Shown here one piece after another: positions 14,910 through 22,748 of a stretch of DNA of 64,000 bases (position 1 is the stretch's first letter; each line of letters opens with the position of its first letter). A model generated the notes under the pieces. That model had not been told where the DNA came from, did no database searches, and was given only the letters and a program-made list of their open reading frames with translations. Position numbers and translations under genes: made by a program. Source of the DNA: a virus; the IMG/VR virus record IMGVR_UViG_3300039106_000653, positions 1 to 64,000 of that record. One strand, written 5' to 3'.

Positions 14910-15167
14910 ATGAAGAAAAACATTCAAACACTTAACGAATACCTATTCCAATCCATAGAAAGACTCAGTAACGAATCACTATCAAACGACCAACTAGCAG
15001 TAGAAATAGCGCGATCAAAGCAAATAGCAGACACAGCCAGGACACTAATTGAAAGCGGCAAACTAAGTCTAGCCGCAGCACAAGCAATACATAACGATGA
15101 ACTTAGCTCATTACCACTACTCCTAGAAAATAAAGATAGATCAACTATTCCTTATGGGCAGCAATAA
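14910..15167 (+). CDS. Small helical phage protein preceding the HNH gene
   Basis: An 85-aa protein. TLNEYLFQSIERLSNESLSNDQLAVEIARSKQIADTARTLIESGKLSLAAAQ is a familiar short phage protein type, often directly upstream of an HNH gene as here. The last 14 bases overlap the next gene. Function unknown. Confidence 0.6.
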   Translation: MKKNIQTLNEYLFQSIERLSNESLSNDQLAVEIARSKQIADTARTLIESGKLSLAAAQAIHNDELSSLPLLLENKDRSTIPYGQQ

Positions 15168-15615
15168 CGGCAGATTCAAAAAGGGGATGACACCTTGGAA
15201 TAAAGGGCTTAGCTACACTCCAAAGAATGCAGAAATTGGTAAATTCAAAAAAGGTATTATTCCTGCAATCACGCATGAAGTAGGATATGAGTCATTAGAT
15301 AGCAAAGGTCGTCACATCATCAAGATAGCGCACCCTAGAACATGGCGTCTAAAGCATCACATCCTTTACGAGTGGTACACGGGTGAGACATTAACCAAGA
15401 CCGATCTAGTCATCTTTGTTGATCTAAATCAGAGTAACTTCGCACCTAGTAATCTCAGTAAAGTAAATAGAAGTGAACTAGCTATGCTATGCAAAATGAA
15501 ATACAACGAATACCCAGTAGAACTAAGGCATACACTAATTGCGTATGTTAGATTAAAATTACTAATAGCCAGTCTTGAAAATGCCAAAACATGTGAAAAA
15601 GTTAACAGAATTTAG
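15154..15615 (+). CDS. HNH endonuclease-like protein
   Basis: A 153-aa protein. The N-terminus GRFKKGMTPWNKG and a second KFKKGIIP are DNA-binding NUMOD-like repeats seen in phage HNH proteins. The core TWRLKHHILYEWYTGETLTKTDLVIFVDLNQSNFAPSNLSKVNRSEL follows the HNH_3 pattern, with the His pair, the conserved D-N-x-x-N and the NL-x-x-V-x-R-x-E-L end. It is likely a free-standing nicking or homing nuclease. No intron or intein is visible beside it. Confidence 0.75.
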   Translation: MGSNNGRFKKGMTPWNKGLSYTPKNAEIGKFKKGIIPAITHEVGYESLDSKGRHIIKIAHPRTWRLKHHILYEWYTGETLTKTDLVIFVDLNQSNFAPSNLSKVNRSELAMLCKMKYNEYPVELRHTLIAYVRLKLLIASLENAKTCEKVNRI

Positions 15616-15688
15616 CGTTTCAATTAGATACAATCCACCCTAGCATTGTTGCTTACAGTGCTATTTTTAACTCAACAAGGTAAACACT

Positions 15689-15979
15689 ATGAAAAAACTA
15701 GCACTTGCAGTAATGATGATGGCGGTATCTTCTAACATACTTGCAGCAGACTTTAGAATCAGACTAACTAGAGACTCAGGTAATCTTTATAAAGCCGATA
15801 ACCTTGGCGATGGATATAGCAATGTGTGGTATATAGCAACAAGCTTATGCTTAGAGTTTGCAATTTATGATGACTCTATTGTGTCTTATGTGCCATACAG
15901 CTTTAACAATAAAATAACTTTTCACAACGGCAAGACATGCAAGATTGATTATATACAAAATGTTATTAATTATAGGTAG
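15689..15979 (+). CDS. Small secreted protein
   Basis: A 96-aa protein with a textbook Sec signal peptide: MKK, hydrophobic LALAVMMMAVSS, then NILA with cleavage before ADF. The mature part (~77 aa) has two Cys (SLCLEF, KTCKID) that could form a disulfide. It has its own AAGG ribosome site and a 73-base upstream gap, so it may be expressed independently. A lysogenic-conversion or envelope role is possible but not shown. Confidence 0.65.
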   Translation: MKKLALAVMMMAVSSNILAADFRIRLTRDSGNLYKADNLGDGYSNVWYIATSLCLEFAIYDDSIVSYVPYSFNNKITFHNGKTCKIDYIQNVINYR

Positions 15980-16075
15980 TTAAGGTATGTCCATTATGGA
16001 CACAGCTATAGCAAGTTATATACAGGATGTTTGTTTGACAATAATATAAATTTAATGTACGCTTATGATTGAGTC

Positions 16076-16268
16076 TTAGAAAGCTCAAAGGCGGACACCA
16101 AACCCGTAAGCATACTTGGTATTTTTGTCCCTACCGTTTTCACCCTTAGCGATTTCAAATCGGAATGGGTAAAAGTTGCGTTAGGAGTGATTGAGAATAT
16201 ATTGAATATCAATCGCAGCGCCTTTGGCTGTTTCTAAGCTCCTACCGCTTCAATTATGAGGCTTTTTT
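16076..16268 (+). ncRNA. Large structured leader RNA upstream of the KilA-N gene
   Basis: The 310-base gap 15980-16289 has no gene. Long-range arms TTAGAAA (16076-16082) and AAAGGCG (16087-16093) pair with TTTCTAA (16231-16237) and CGCCTTT (16219-16225). They enclose three branches: ACCAA/TTGGT near 16097-16120; ACCC/GGGT (16142-16145, 16167-16170) topped by CGAT/ATCG; and GATTGA/TCAATC near 16180-16214. TAGGAG (16172-16177) can instead pair with CTCCTA (16239-16244), a rival fold. GTCCCT (16127-16132) can pair with the KilA-N ribosome site GGGGAC. The class is unknown. Confidence 0.55.
16247..16268 (+). terminator. Terminator hairpin between structured leader and KilA-N start
   Basis: GCTTCA (16247-16252) pairs with TGAGGC (16257-16262) through one T-G pair over a 4-base loop, and is followed by TTTTTT. 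It ends 21 bases before the KilA-N ATG, so much of the leader transcript probably stops here. Confidence 0.6.
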
Positions 16269-16289
16269 AGAAAATACAAAGGGGACATT

Positions 16290-17218
16290 ATGTCTAATCA
16301 ATTAATTCCAGCGTCTTACAATGATGCGATCACAATAAGTTTCACATCAACCGCTTGGTTTAATGCTACCACTGTAGCTAAAAACTTTGGTAAACGCCCA
16401 ATAGAATGGCTTAGACTTGATAGCACTATCGAGTATATTAATAATTTAATTGAAATTCAAAAGTGTGATAATCCCACCTTTGATAAAAATCAATTAGTTG
16501 TAATTAAAAAGGGAAATCCAGAAAACGGCGGTGGTTCCTGGCTTCATCCTAAATTAGCAATAAGATTTGCTCAATGGCTTGATGCTAAATTTGCCGTGTG
16601 GTGCGATATGCAGATAGAAAAGATACTGCATCCAGTGTTGATACTCGAACCACCAACAATCACCAAAGCACAGCAAGGCGACATCTATAACAAGGTGAAA
16701 CTTATTGCTGGCAACAATCACAAGCCATTCCCGCACTCTGGTCACGCTTCCACCATCAATTCAATATCAACAGCTACAAAGAACTACCTGCATCAAAATA
16801 CGAAGCAGCTATAGACTACATTGACTTTCTCAACCAGCAATACAATGACGGTGTGGAAATGCTGTTTATCAGCTCAGTTGAATTAGAGAAGTTGATTAAA
16901 GAGCGCATAGCATTATTACCATCACCAGAACTAACCAGAGAGTCGGTATTAGCGATGATTGATGAAAAACTGAAGTTGATACCTGAACCCTTGCCAGAGA
17001 TTGAAATACCCACTAAAACCTATAACCAGGATGCAAGACAGTGTATCGACATGTTACGCAAGACTAAACTCACTTACCAACAACAAGAATTAGTCGAGCA
17101 CCTAGAGCGTTGCTTGATAAGTGCATGGACTCATTTTGATGAAATGGTGCCAAGATTGCGTATGTGTGCCGACCTTGCTATGCGTTGGCGCGGCACACCT
17201 TATAGTATTGCGGCTTAA
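16290..17218 (+). pseudogene. KilA-N antirepressor-type gene split by a -1 frameshift
   Basis: The first frame (16290-16814) gives a KilA-N domain: FNATTVAKNFGKRPIEWLR and GGGSWLHPKLAIRFAQWLDAKFAVWCDMQIEKIL. At about 16723-16733 the coding signal moves to the -1 frame, which continues ALWSRFHHQFNINSYKELP, a P22AR/ORF6C-type element, and runs to 17218 with LEHLERCLISAWTHFDEM..RW. That end matches the C-terminus of the Bro-N protein at 4757. One missing base near TTCCCG would explain it; programmed slippage is the alternative. The intact protein would have about 309 residues. Confidence 0.75.
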
Positions 17219-17308
17219 GTAGAAAATACATCGGCTCTTCCTAAAATGGGTCGATGTATTATTACATTCAATAATATCTCACGCTTTATACACAATACAG
17301 GTTTCGCT

Positions 17309-17734
17309 ATGGCAAAATTAACCGAAGAACAAAAACAAGCTAACAAAGAAAAAGACAAAATTCTTAGAGCAGAGTTTAATAAACGGCGCAAGGAATATGA
17401 AGCAGCAAAGAAAAAAGCTCTTAATGAAATAGAGTTATCTAGTCTGAAAAAAGAATTGGAGGCAGCCTACAGCAAAGAGTCAATAGCCAGGGAAGCTATG
17501 ATTCATGAAGAACTTATTTATAAAGATGAAATATACGAAATACAGGAAAAAATTAAACAATTAAGAGATAAGCACCATATAGATTCTATAGCCGAAGAAC
17601 GAAAATCGGCTAGCATTAGATTATGTGCGGCAAGTAATGAAGCCATGAGAAAAGTTGCAGAACAATATTCTGATATTGCAGAAGATTGCTATTGTTTTAT
17701 ACGATGGAAGCATAAAAGAAATTTATCCAATTAA
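17309..17734 (+). CDS. Coiled-coil protein
   Basis: A 141-aa, strongly helical, charged protein from the ATG at 17309; an upstream in-frame start at 17246 is not supported. Heptad-like segments run from LTEEQKQANKEKDK to IQEKIKQLRDKHH. The C-terminus has ASNEAMRKVAEQYSDIAEDCYCFIRWK. No family recognised. Confidence 0.5.
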   Translation: MAKLTEEQKQANKEKDKILRAEFNKRRKEYEAAKKKALNEIELSSLKKELEAAYSKESIAREAMIHEELIYKDEIYEIQEKIKQLRDKHHIDSIAEERKSASIRLCAASNEAMRKVAEQYSDIAEDCYCFIRWKHKRNLSN

Positions 17735-17788
17735 TGAACCGTAAAGTAAACTCACAAGGATGTGATTATTAACTTGAGGAAATGAATC

Positions 17789-18076
17789 GTGATCGAAGAA
17801 GTAATAGTAAATGAATCTATCGGCCCCATTTTGACTGATTTTGATGGTGCATTATCTAGCAAAATTCTAAAATGCTTTGATGGTGATTATCGCTGTAAGT
17901 TCCTGGGTATTCATGATTGTCATTATTTTTATTGCTCAGCTCAGACTTCTATAGAAAATTCTAGCAGTGGCGATTATGCTTATCCTTGGCCCAATGCTGG
18001 AAAGCAGTTAAGAGATTCATCCCCAAATAAAGGTTGCCCATACGGGAACATTAATAAAGATAATGAAGTAATATAA
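17789..18076 (+). CDS. Hypothetical protein (GTG start)
   Basis: A 95-aa protein using GTG at 17789, with GAGGA at 17775-17779; the nearby ATG at 17782 gives only 10 codons. Five Cys (KCFDGDYRCKF, DCHYFYC, GCPYG) suggest disulfides or metal binding. No family recognised. Confidence 0.45.
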   Translation: MIEEVIVNESIGPILTDFDGALSSKILKCFDGDYRCKFLGIHDCHYFYCSAQTSIENSSSGDYAYPWPNAGKQLRDSSPNKGCPYGNINKDNEVI

Positions 18077-18111
18077 GCCAAAATTAAAAACATATTATTA
18101 ACAAACTGCCA

Positions 18112-18663
18112 ATGAATACATTATCTGAATCAGCATTACAATATGCAACCCTGTGCCACGAAGGGCAGCTACGCAAATACACCAATGAACCATATATAAA
18201 TCATTCAATAAGAGTTGTTGAAATGGTGTCTAAGCATACTACGAATGAGCATGTTATTGCGGCAGCTTATTTGCATGATGTTGTTGAAGATTGTGGCGTT
18301 ACTATAAGAAAAATAAACGGCATGTTCGGCTATAGGGTTGGCGCTATGGTTCAAGATGTTACTAAAGTAAGTAGCCATTTGAATGGTGATAGAGACTTTA
18401 GATTACAATTAGAAATAGATCACCTTAAAAATGCCCTTGTAGAATCAAAAATAATTAAAATTGCAGATATTATTGATAATACTAAAGACATTTGCGAACA
18501 TGATATTGAGTTTGCAAAAGTTTATTTGCCTGAAAAGTATGCAATACTACATGAAGCACTTTATGAAGATGTTATTTATTCATTATGGAATTATGCTGAA
18601 TACCAAATAGCTTACGCATTAAAAAGACACAATATTGACTATAAATCAAAGGTAAAAACATGA
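18112..18663 (+). CDS. Small alarmone hydrolase-like HD protein (MESH1/SpoT hydrolase type)
   Basis: A 183-aa HD-superfamily protein whose pattern is that of the (p)ppGpp hydrolase domain. GQLRKYTNEPYINHSIRVVE contains the Arg21 and His31 equivalents; AAAYLHDVVED gives His55-Asp56 and Glu59-Asp60; KIADIIDNTKDI supplies the late Asp and Asn. A synthetase domain is absent, so it is a stand-alone small alarmone hydrolase. It would remove ppGpp-type alarmones, possibly including those made by toxSAS toxins. It overlaps the next gene by 4 bases. Confidence 0.8.
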   Translation: MNTLSESALQYATLCHEGQLRKYTNEPYINHSIRVVEMVSKHTTNEHVIAAAYLHDVVEDCGVTIRKINGMFGYRVGAMVQDVTKVSSHLNGDRDFRLQLEIDHLKNALVESKIIKIADIIDNTKDICEHDIEFAKVYLPEKYAILHEALYEDVIYSLWNYAEYQIAYALKRHNIDYKSKVKT

Positions 18664-18962
18664 AACACAAAGAACCAGAAGAAGGCTCATACTGGCTGCA
18701 CAAGAAATCAGGTAACTACTATCAAGTTATTGTCGTAGCTAATACCAGTGAACTCAACAAAAAACCAGAAGAATATCCACCATCCATTACTTACAAAAGA
18801 TTGATTGATGGCAGTATATGGGAGCGCAGACTTTCACGGTGGTATGAATCCTACGAGCCTGCAAATACCTCTTGCGAAGAATTTAAAAATCAAATAGGTA
18901 ATATCATTTATGAGCACTTAAATAAATGGAAGGTTTATTATGGCGACATCGTTAAGCACTAA
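18660..18962 (+). CDS. Hypothetical protein, YWLHKKSGNYYQV type
   Basis: A 100-aa protein coupled to the alarmone hydrolase gene by an ATGA overlap. The N-terminal half (SYWLHKKSGNYYQVIVVAN, then YPPSITYKRLIDGSIWERRLSRWYESYEP) looks like a small beta-barrel seen in several phage proteins of unknown function. The C-terminus is helical. Confidence 0.5.
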   Translation: MKHKEPEEGSYWLHKKSGNYYQVIVVANTSELNKKPEEYPPSITYKRLIDGSIWERRLSRWYESYEPANTSCEEFKNQIGNIIYEHLNKWKVYYGDIVKH

Positions 18963-18975
18963 TAGAAGGTAAAAC

Positions 18976-19311
18976 ATGAGTGAAGCATCAATAAACACAA
19001 GGCTTAATAATGTTTTATCAGATATTGAGAAAACTAAGTCAAATATAAAGATTGTTAAAAGAAATATAGATATTTTAACAATATTAAACAAGAATGATGA
19101 CTTGGTTAAGTACACTCTGTTTTTGATTAAGTTAAGAAAAAAACTTCACTTATTGAAAAGAACAAAAATAAAACTCAAGAATCTACAAAAAGGATTCTGG
19201 TCTAAGCATCCATATAAAATACGCAAACTTTTAGCCGAGAGAGATTATTGGAAGCAGGAGGCTATGAAATATAAGTTTATTATTGAAAAACAAGGGAATA
19301 ATAATGAGTGA
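18976..19311 (+). CDS. Basic coiled-coil protein
   Basis: A 111-aa Lys-rich helical protein (NTRLNNVLSDIEKTKSNIKIVKRNIDIL, LIKLRKKLHLLKRTKIKLKNL). Likely a coiled coil with possible nucleic-acid affinity from its charge. It overlaps the next gene by 8 bases. No family recognised. Confidence 0.5.
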   Translation: MSEASINTRLNNVLSDIEKTKSNIKIVKRNIDILTILNKNDDLVKYTLFLIKLRKKLHLLKRTKIKLKNLQKGFWSKHPYKIRKLLAERDYWKQEAMKYKFIIEKQGNNNE

Positions 19312-19636
19312 AGAATACAAAGAGCAATTATCGTATATAGCGAATAGCATTAATAATCTTGCCGATGATGTGTCTAAAAAAAGACAAGAGCAATTAGAAT
19401 ATATCAGCAACAGTCTTAGTGCGATTGCTAGTCAGATTGCTAATGAGAGATTGGCTAAGCTTAAGCTGTTGGATAATGCTAAGTTAATCTCAGGTCTTGG
19501 CTACATAATGCAAAAAGGCGATGAATTGCATATTACTTTAGAAAATGAAGGGTACAGGATGTGCTGTAAGGATATTAAAGCATTATTAGATGAATTAGCG
19601 AGTAACTGTAATACTAACTTAAAAGACGATCAATAA
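19304..19636 (+). CDS. Helical hypothetical protein with internal repeat
   Basis: A 110-aa protein from the ATG at 19304, behind AAGGGA; a start 21 bases upstream is not supported. Two near-repeats, YKEQLSYIANSINNLADDVSKKR and RQEQLEYISNSLSAIASQIANER, form a duplicated helix. The C-terminal half is alpha/beta. Function unknown. Confidence 0.5.
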   Translation: MSEEYKEQLSYIANSINNLADDVSKKRQEQLEYISNSLSAIASQIANERLAKLKLLDNAKLISGLGYIMQKGDELHITLENEGYRMCCKDIKALLDELASNCNTNLKDDQ

Positions 19637-19675
19637 GTATGGTGCTATAATCAAGTTTTCACAGTAAGGAATTTA

Positions 19676-20347
19676 ATGAAGAAGCACTCATCTGTAGTTG
19701 AATTACCCTATGTTCCAGCACCACTAAAACCGCTAAACACCAATCAAGAACGCTATATCAAATCAATCAAGACCAATACTATTACTTTTGGTATTGGTTC
19801 AGCAGGTACAGGTAAAAGCTATATCGCTGCGTCAATGGCGGCTGATATGCTTAAGTCGCGTAAAATAGATAAAATCATTGTGACACGACCAGCGGTAGAG
19901 GCTGGTGAAAAGCTTGGGTTTTTGCCTGGATTCAAAGAAGAAAAATTTGAGGTATATCTTGACCCAGTTAAATCTATATTCGAGGAAAGACTAGGAAAAA
20001 GCCAAGCAGAGTACCTAATTAAGCGCAATATTATCGAGGGTAAGCCAATGGCTTATCTACGAGGACAGACCTTTAAAAACGCCTTTGTGTTGCTTGATGA
20101 AGCGCAGAATGTTAGTCCAGGTCAAATGTATTTATTCTTGACGCGTATAGGTGAGAACTGCAAAGTTGTAGTAGATGGTGATGTATTGCAAAAAGATATA
20201 CCTGGACGATCTGGATTACAGGATGCGATAGATAAGCTTGATAATAAATTGAATGATTGTAAGTTCATCTACTTCACTATTGATGATGTAGTTAGATCAG
20301 GAATTGTGCGTGGAATCATGGAGCTATATGCTGAACATAATAATTAA
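19676..20347 (+). CDS. phoH: PhoH-like P-loop ATPase
   Basis: A 223-aa PhoH-family protein. Walker A GSAGTGKS is at residues 41-48, TRPAVEAGEKLGFLPG at ~70-85, Walker B FVLLDEAQN at ~137-145, and VVVDGDVLQKDIPGRSGLQDAID follows. It lacks PIN or KH domains, like many phage PhoH proteins. PhoH is a predicted RNA-linked ATPase common in aquatic phages; its role in infection is unsettled. It is near the end of the left early operon. Confidence 0.9.
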   Translation: MKKHSSVVELPYVPAPLKPLNTNQERYIKSIKTNTITFGIGSAGTGKSYIAASMAADMLKSRKIDKIIVTRPAVEAGEKLGFLPGFKEEKFEVYLDPVKSIFEERLGKSQAEYLIKRNIIEGKPMAYLRGQTFKNAFVLLDEAQNVSPGQMYLFLTRIGENCKVVVDGDVLQKDIPGRSGLQDAIDKLDNKLNDCKFIYFTIDDVVRSGIVRGIMELYAEHNN

Positions 20348-20576
20348 CATACTGGCCTTACTGATACCGCACTTCAGGACTGACGACTACGCACTTGTCA
20401 TTAATGATGACGAGGATTTCGAGATATTGTGTTTAGCTGAAGAACTGGAAGAAGGCGAGGATTTTGACGCGTTACAGCAAATGAGTATGCTGGTGTGGCT
20501 TAACTGTTGTTTATATGGAAGTACGGTTGGGCCGCTAAGGATAAAATTAGAGTCAGTGATGGAAAGGCTAGACTAA
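20328..20576 (+). CDS. Small acidic protein
   Basis: An 82-aa protein from the ATG at 20328 within the end of phoH; an upstream GTG at 20304 is the alternative. A hydrophobic N-terminus (LNIIINILALLIP) could be a membrane or signal segment, followed by a very acidic stretch (INDDEDFEILCLAEELEEGEDFD). It is the last gene of the left plus-strand block. Confidence 0.45.
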   Translation: MLNIIINILALLIPHFRTDDYALVINDDEDFEILCLAEELEEGEDFDALQQMSMLVWLNCCLYGSTVGPLRIKLESVMERLD

Positions 20577-20590
20577 CCACCACTGTCTAG
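20568..20590. terminator. Hairpin at the convergent junction of early and late regions
   Basis: CTAGAC (20568-20573) and GTCTAG (20585-20590) form a 6-bp stem lying exactly between the last plus-strand gene and the last minus-strand gene. No long T run follows on either side, so termination strength is uncertain. Confidence 0.4.
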
Positions 20591-20592
20591 GA

Positions 20593-21246
20593 CTAATAAC
20601 CCACTAATATCTTCTTAAATGGACTAATAGTCATTGTCCATGTAACTGTATCAGGTGGGCTATCTTTATGCTTTGGAAGTACCTTATAACCCAGTCTAAC
20701 GCGTAGACACCGATCAGACTTACCCCAACGCATAATGATATTGATCCCACAACGCAAATATAGCCAGCTACCACTAGCCCAGACAATATTGAAGCCACTC
20801 TTTATACTCCCATCTTCATTGTATCTGTTATCGACATCATAAGTACCTGCATAGTTCACTGACTTAATGCGCTTGAAATTAGCGTTATACAGCCATGTAG
20901 AGCAGAGATTATGCACTGGATTGCGCCATGCTAACCAAATGTATTGGTTCCAGAATGAGCGTGCTTTAGTGAAGTCTGGGCAATCTAAATCATGATGCGC
21001 CCAGTTACCTTCTTTATCACCAAGACTGCCATCATCCTTGTTGCTCCATAGGTACGCCCAGGATGGTAACTGACGCAATGCCCAGCCATTATCACGCCTT
21101 TCTGTATCGCTGTCTTTTGCAAAAGGTAAGGCTATTGGGACAATAAAAACCCCTAACAGCCATAGTAACCTTTCAGGAATCCATAGTATCAGCGTATGAA
21201 TGATGCAGTAGATTGTTAATGGTATTGCTTTAAGTGTATTTACCAT
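20593..21246 (-). CDS. Membrane-anchored phage protein, conserved small-virion/lysis-region type
   Basis: A 217-aa protein from the ATG at 21246, overlapping the previous stop by 7 bases. The first ~45 residues form one or two hydrophobic helices (IPLTIYCIIHTLILWIPERLLWLLGVFIVPIALPFA). The soluble part has WALRQLPSWAYLWSNKDDGSLGD and NQYIWLAWRNPVHNL. That combination recurs in proteins at the end of phage structural operons, without known function. Confidence 0.6.
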   Translation of the reverse strand: MVNTLKAIPLTIYCIIHTLILWIPERLLWLLGVFIVPIALPFAKDSDTERRDNGWALRQLPSWAYLWSNKDDGSLGDKEGNWAHHDLDCPDFTKARSFWNQYIWLAWRNPVHNLCSTWLYNANFKRIKSVNYAGTYDVDNRYNEDGSIKSGFNIVWASGSWLYLRCGINIIMRWGKSDRCLRVRLGYKVLPKHKDSPPDTVTWTMTISPFKKILVGY

Positions 21247-21521
21247 TCTCGCCAAGTGTAGGTAGAAGTTGCCGTGGCACACCAGACACTAACTGCAAAT
21301 ATAGGGCTAACTCCTGCTGGTGTTGTGTAACTGCTATTCGCTGGTACAAGAATACTGACATTATCATTTGCAGCAGTACCGTTGATTTCATTTATTTTCA
21401 TAGCATTTGCTGATGTATTAAAGAACTGAAAGCCGTTTCTTAATTGTGATGCAGGAGCTACTTGCTGTGCTGTGCCGCCTACAGCTATTGTAGACCCTGA
21501 GCCTACTGGTGGATTACGCAT
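21240..21521 (-). CDS. Small virion-type protein
   Basis: A 93-aa Ala/Ser/Thr/Asn-rich beta protein (PPVGSGSTIAVGGTAQQVAPASQLRNGFQFFNTSANAM). It resembles small capsid- or tail-decoration proteins of podoviruses. It starts downstream of one of the 17-bp palindromes and is the penultimate gene of the late strand. Confidence 0.5.
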   Translation of the reverse strand: MRNPPVGSGSTIAVGGTAQQVAPASQLRNGFQFFNTSANAMKINEINGTAANDNVSILVPANSSYTTPAGVSPIFAVSVWCATATSTYTWREW

Positions 21522-21542
21522 TGAATATAAACCTAATAATTA

Positions 21543-21559
21543 ATTAATCGTTGTTTAAT
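21543..21559. repeat. 17-bp palindromic site 1 (degenerate)
   Basis: ATTAATCGTTGTTTAAT matches the perfect site at 45434 in 15 of 17 positions. It lies 21 bases upstream of the minus-strand start at 21521, inside the divergent gap before the plus-strand island. Confidence 0.5.
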
Positions 21560-21592
21560 TATACCACTTTTAACGCAAATAATAAAAAACTA

Positions 21593-21620
21593 TTGCACTA
21601 AAACGATTTATGTGTATATG
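21593..21620 (+). promoter_or_regulatory. Possible promoter of the plus-strand island
   Basis: TTGCAC (21593-21598) and TATATG (21615-21620) are 16 bases apart in the AT-rich gap before the 21685 gene. The match to sigma-70 consensus is moderate. Confidence 0.35.
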
Positions 21621-21684
21621 TAAAATACTCCTAAAAAACTAATGCTAAAATAACACCTCACTAATTTAACCACACGGATTCACT

Positions 21685-22002
21685 ATGGATTTAAAAGACG
21701 CAATTATTAACAAAGTAGCTGAGTATCAAAAAGATATGCACAGCAATATTGTTAAAAACAAAGTAGGCAAAGATATTCTTGAAGAAGGATTCTTGATTGC
21801 ATCAGGAGTTAAGACGATTACTACTGAGCAAATGAAGCAAATATCTAAAAGCAATCCTAAATTACGCATAGCGATTGATAATGCTGCGGCACATATTCAA
21901 CTAGCTAATGCCGAGGAATTTGCACAAAAAGATGATCTGCAAAATGCGTTTGATTATTTATGCGTTGGATGTGTTTTATTTGGTCAAGCCATTTATAAGT
22001 AG
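21685..22002 (+). CDS. Hypothetical helical protein
   Basis: A 105-aa protein, first of four plus-strand genes inside the minus-strand late region. It is helical, with IASGVKTITTEQMKQISKSNPKLRIAIDNAAAHIQLA. No family recognised. It is expressed opposite to its late neighbours, so probably at another time. Confidence 0.5.
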   Translation: MDLKDAIINKVAEYQKDMHSNIVKNKVGKDILEEGFLIASGVKTITTEQMKQISKSNPKLRIAIDNAAAHIQLANAEEFAQKDDLQNAFDYLCVGCVLFGQAIYK

Positions 22003-22011
22003 GTAAATCTA

Positions 22012-22458
22012 ATGAACTTTGAAGAATTTTACGCATCAATAGAATCTGATATTAAGGCTGTAATTAAAGCTAAATTTGAAGCAGAAAACAAACCTGAAAC
22101 ATGGAATCCTAAAGGTGGTGAATGGACTATTGATATAACAGGCGAGGTTTTTACTGGTGCTACTGATCGAGAGAGTAGAGATTTTGGCACTGAGCGAGCA
22201 ACTAGAGAGTTAGCACAAGCTGCAAGTGAAAAAATGCGAGTGTTTAATAGACTCATGGCTTATGTGGACGAGGTTTCAGGCGGTTGGGAGTTCACTGTTG
22301 GTTGCGATAATGCTTATATATCTTATGATATAGAAGATAATGAATATTTAGTTAGTTACGAAAAATCAGAGTTTAAAGGTCTGGGCACAGTCTACATGCA
22401 TATAGATACAGCTCATATGTTATGTAAGAAGTTAAATTCAGGCGAGGTGGTGTTATGA
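22012..22458 (+). CDS. Hypothetical protein
   Basis: A 148-aa protein with WNPKGGEWTIDITGEVFTGATDRESRDFGTERATRELAQAA near residue 30, then a beta-rich C-terminal half (GGWEFTVGCDNAYISYDIEDNEYLVSY). No family recognised. It overlaps the next gene by 4 bases. Confidence 0.5.
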   Translation: MNFEEFYASIESDIKAVIKAKFEAENKPETWNPKGGEWTIDITGEVFTGATDRESRDFGTERATRELAQAASEKMRVFNRLMAYVDEVSGGWEFTVGCDNAYISYDIEDNEYLVSYEKSEFKGLGTVYMHIDTAHMLCKKLNSGEVVL

Positions 22459-22679
22459 GTAGTGTTATTGAAGAACTAAAGGAAAGTATTGTCAGACATA
22501 GAGCTGCACATCCTAATTATCTTCGTGGCGCACTTCTAGCTCAAAAAGAATCTATAAAGAACTGGTTACTAACTACCTACACTAATAGACAAGCGATAGG
22601 CGAATGGAACGACCATTACTACTCTATTTCAAGCTTTAATGCAGGAATTGCAGCAAATAAATTTAAGTGTTCAGTGTAG
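22455..22679 (+). CDS. Hypothetical helical protein
   Basis: A 74-aa helical protein (VIEELKESIVRHRAAHPNYLRGALLAQKESIKNWLL) coupled to its upstream neighbour by an ATGA overlap. No family recognised. Confidence 0.45.
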   Translation: MSSVIEELKESIVRHRAAHPNYLRGALLAQKESIKNWLLTTYTNRQAIGEWNDHYYSISSFNAGIAANKFKCSV

Positions 22680-22748
22680 CACTCAAGAAAGATACTAGAT
22701 AGTCTGTCAAGTCTTAGTATTTTAAATAGAACAAAGACGCATTCATCC

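Noticed and set aside
15980-16289. Third c4-like module
   Set aside because: It lacks the CCATC/GGTGG and CCGG/CCGG hairpin core and the paired target copies.
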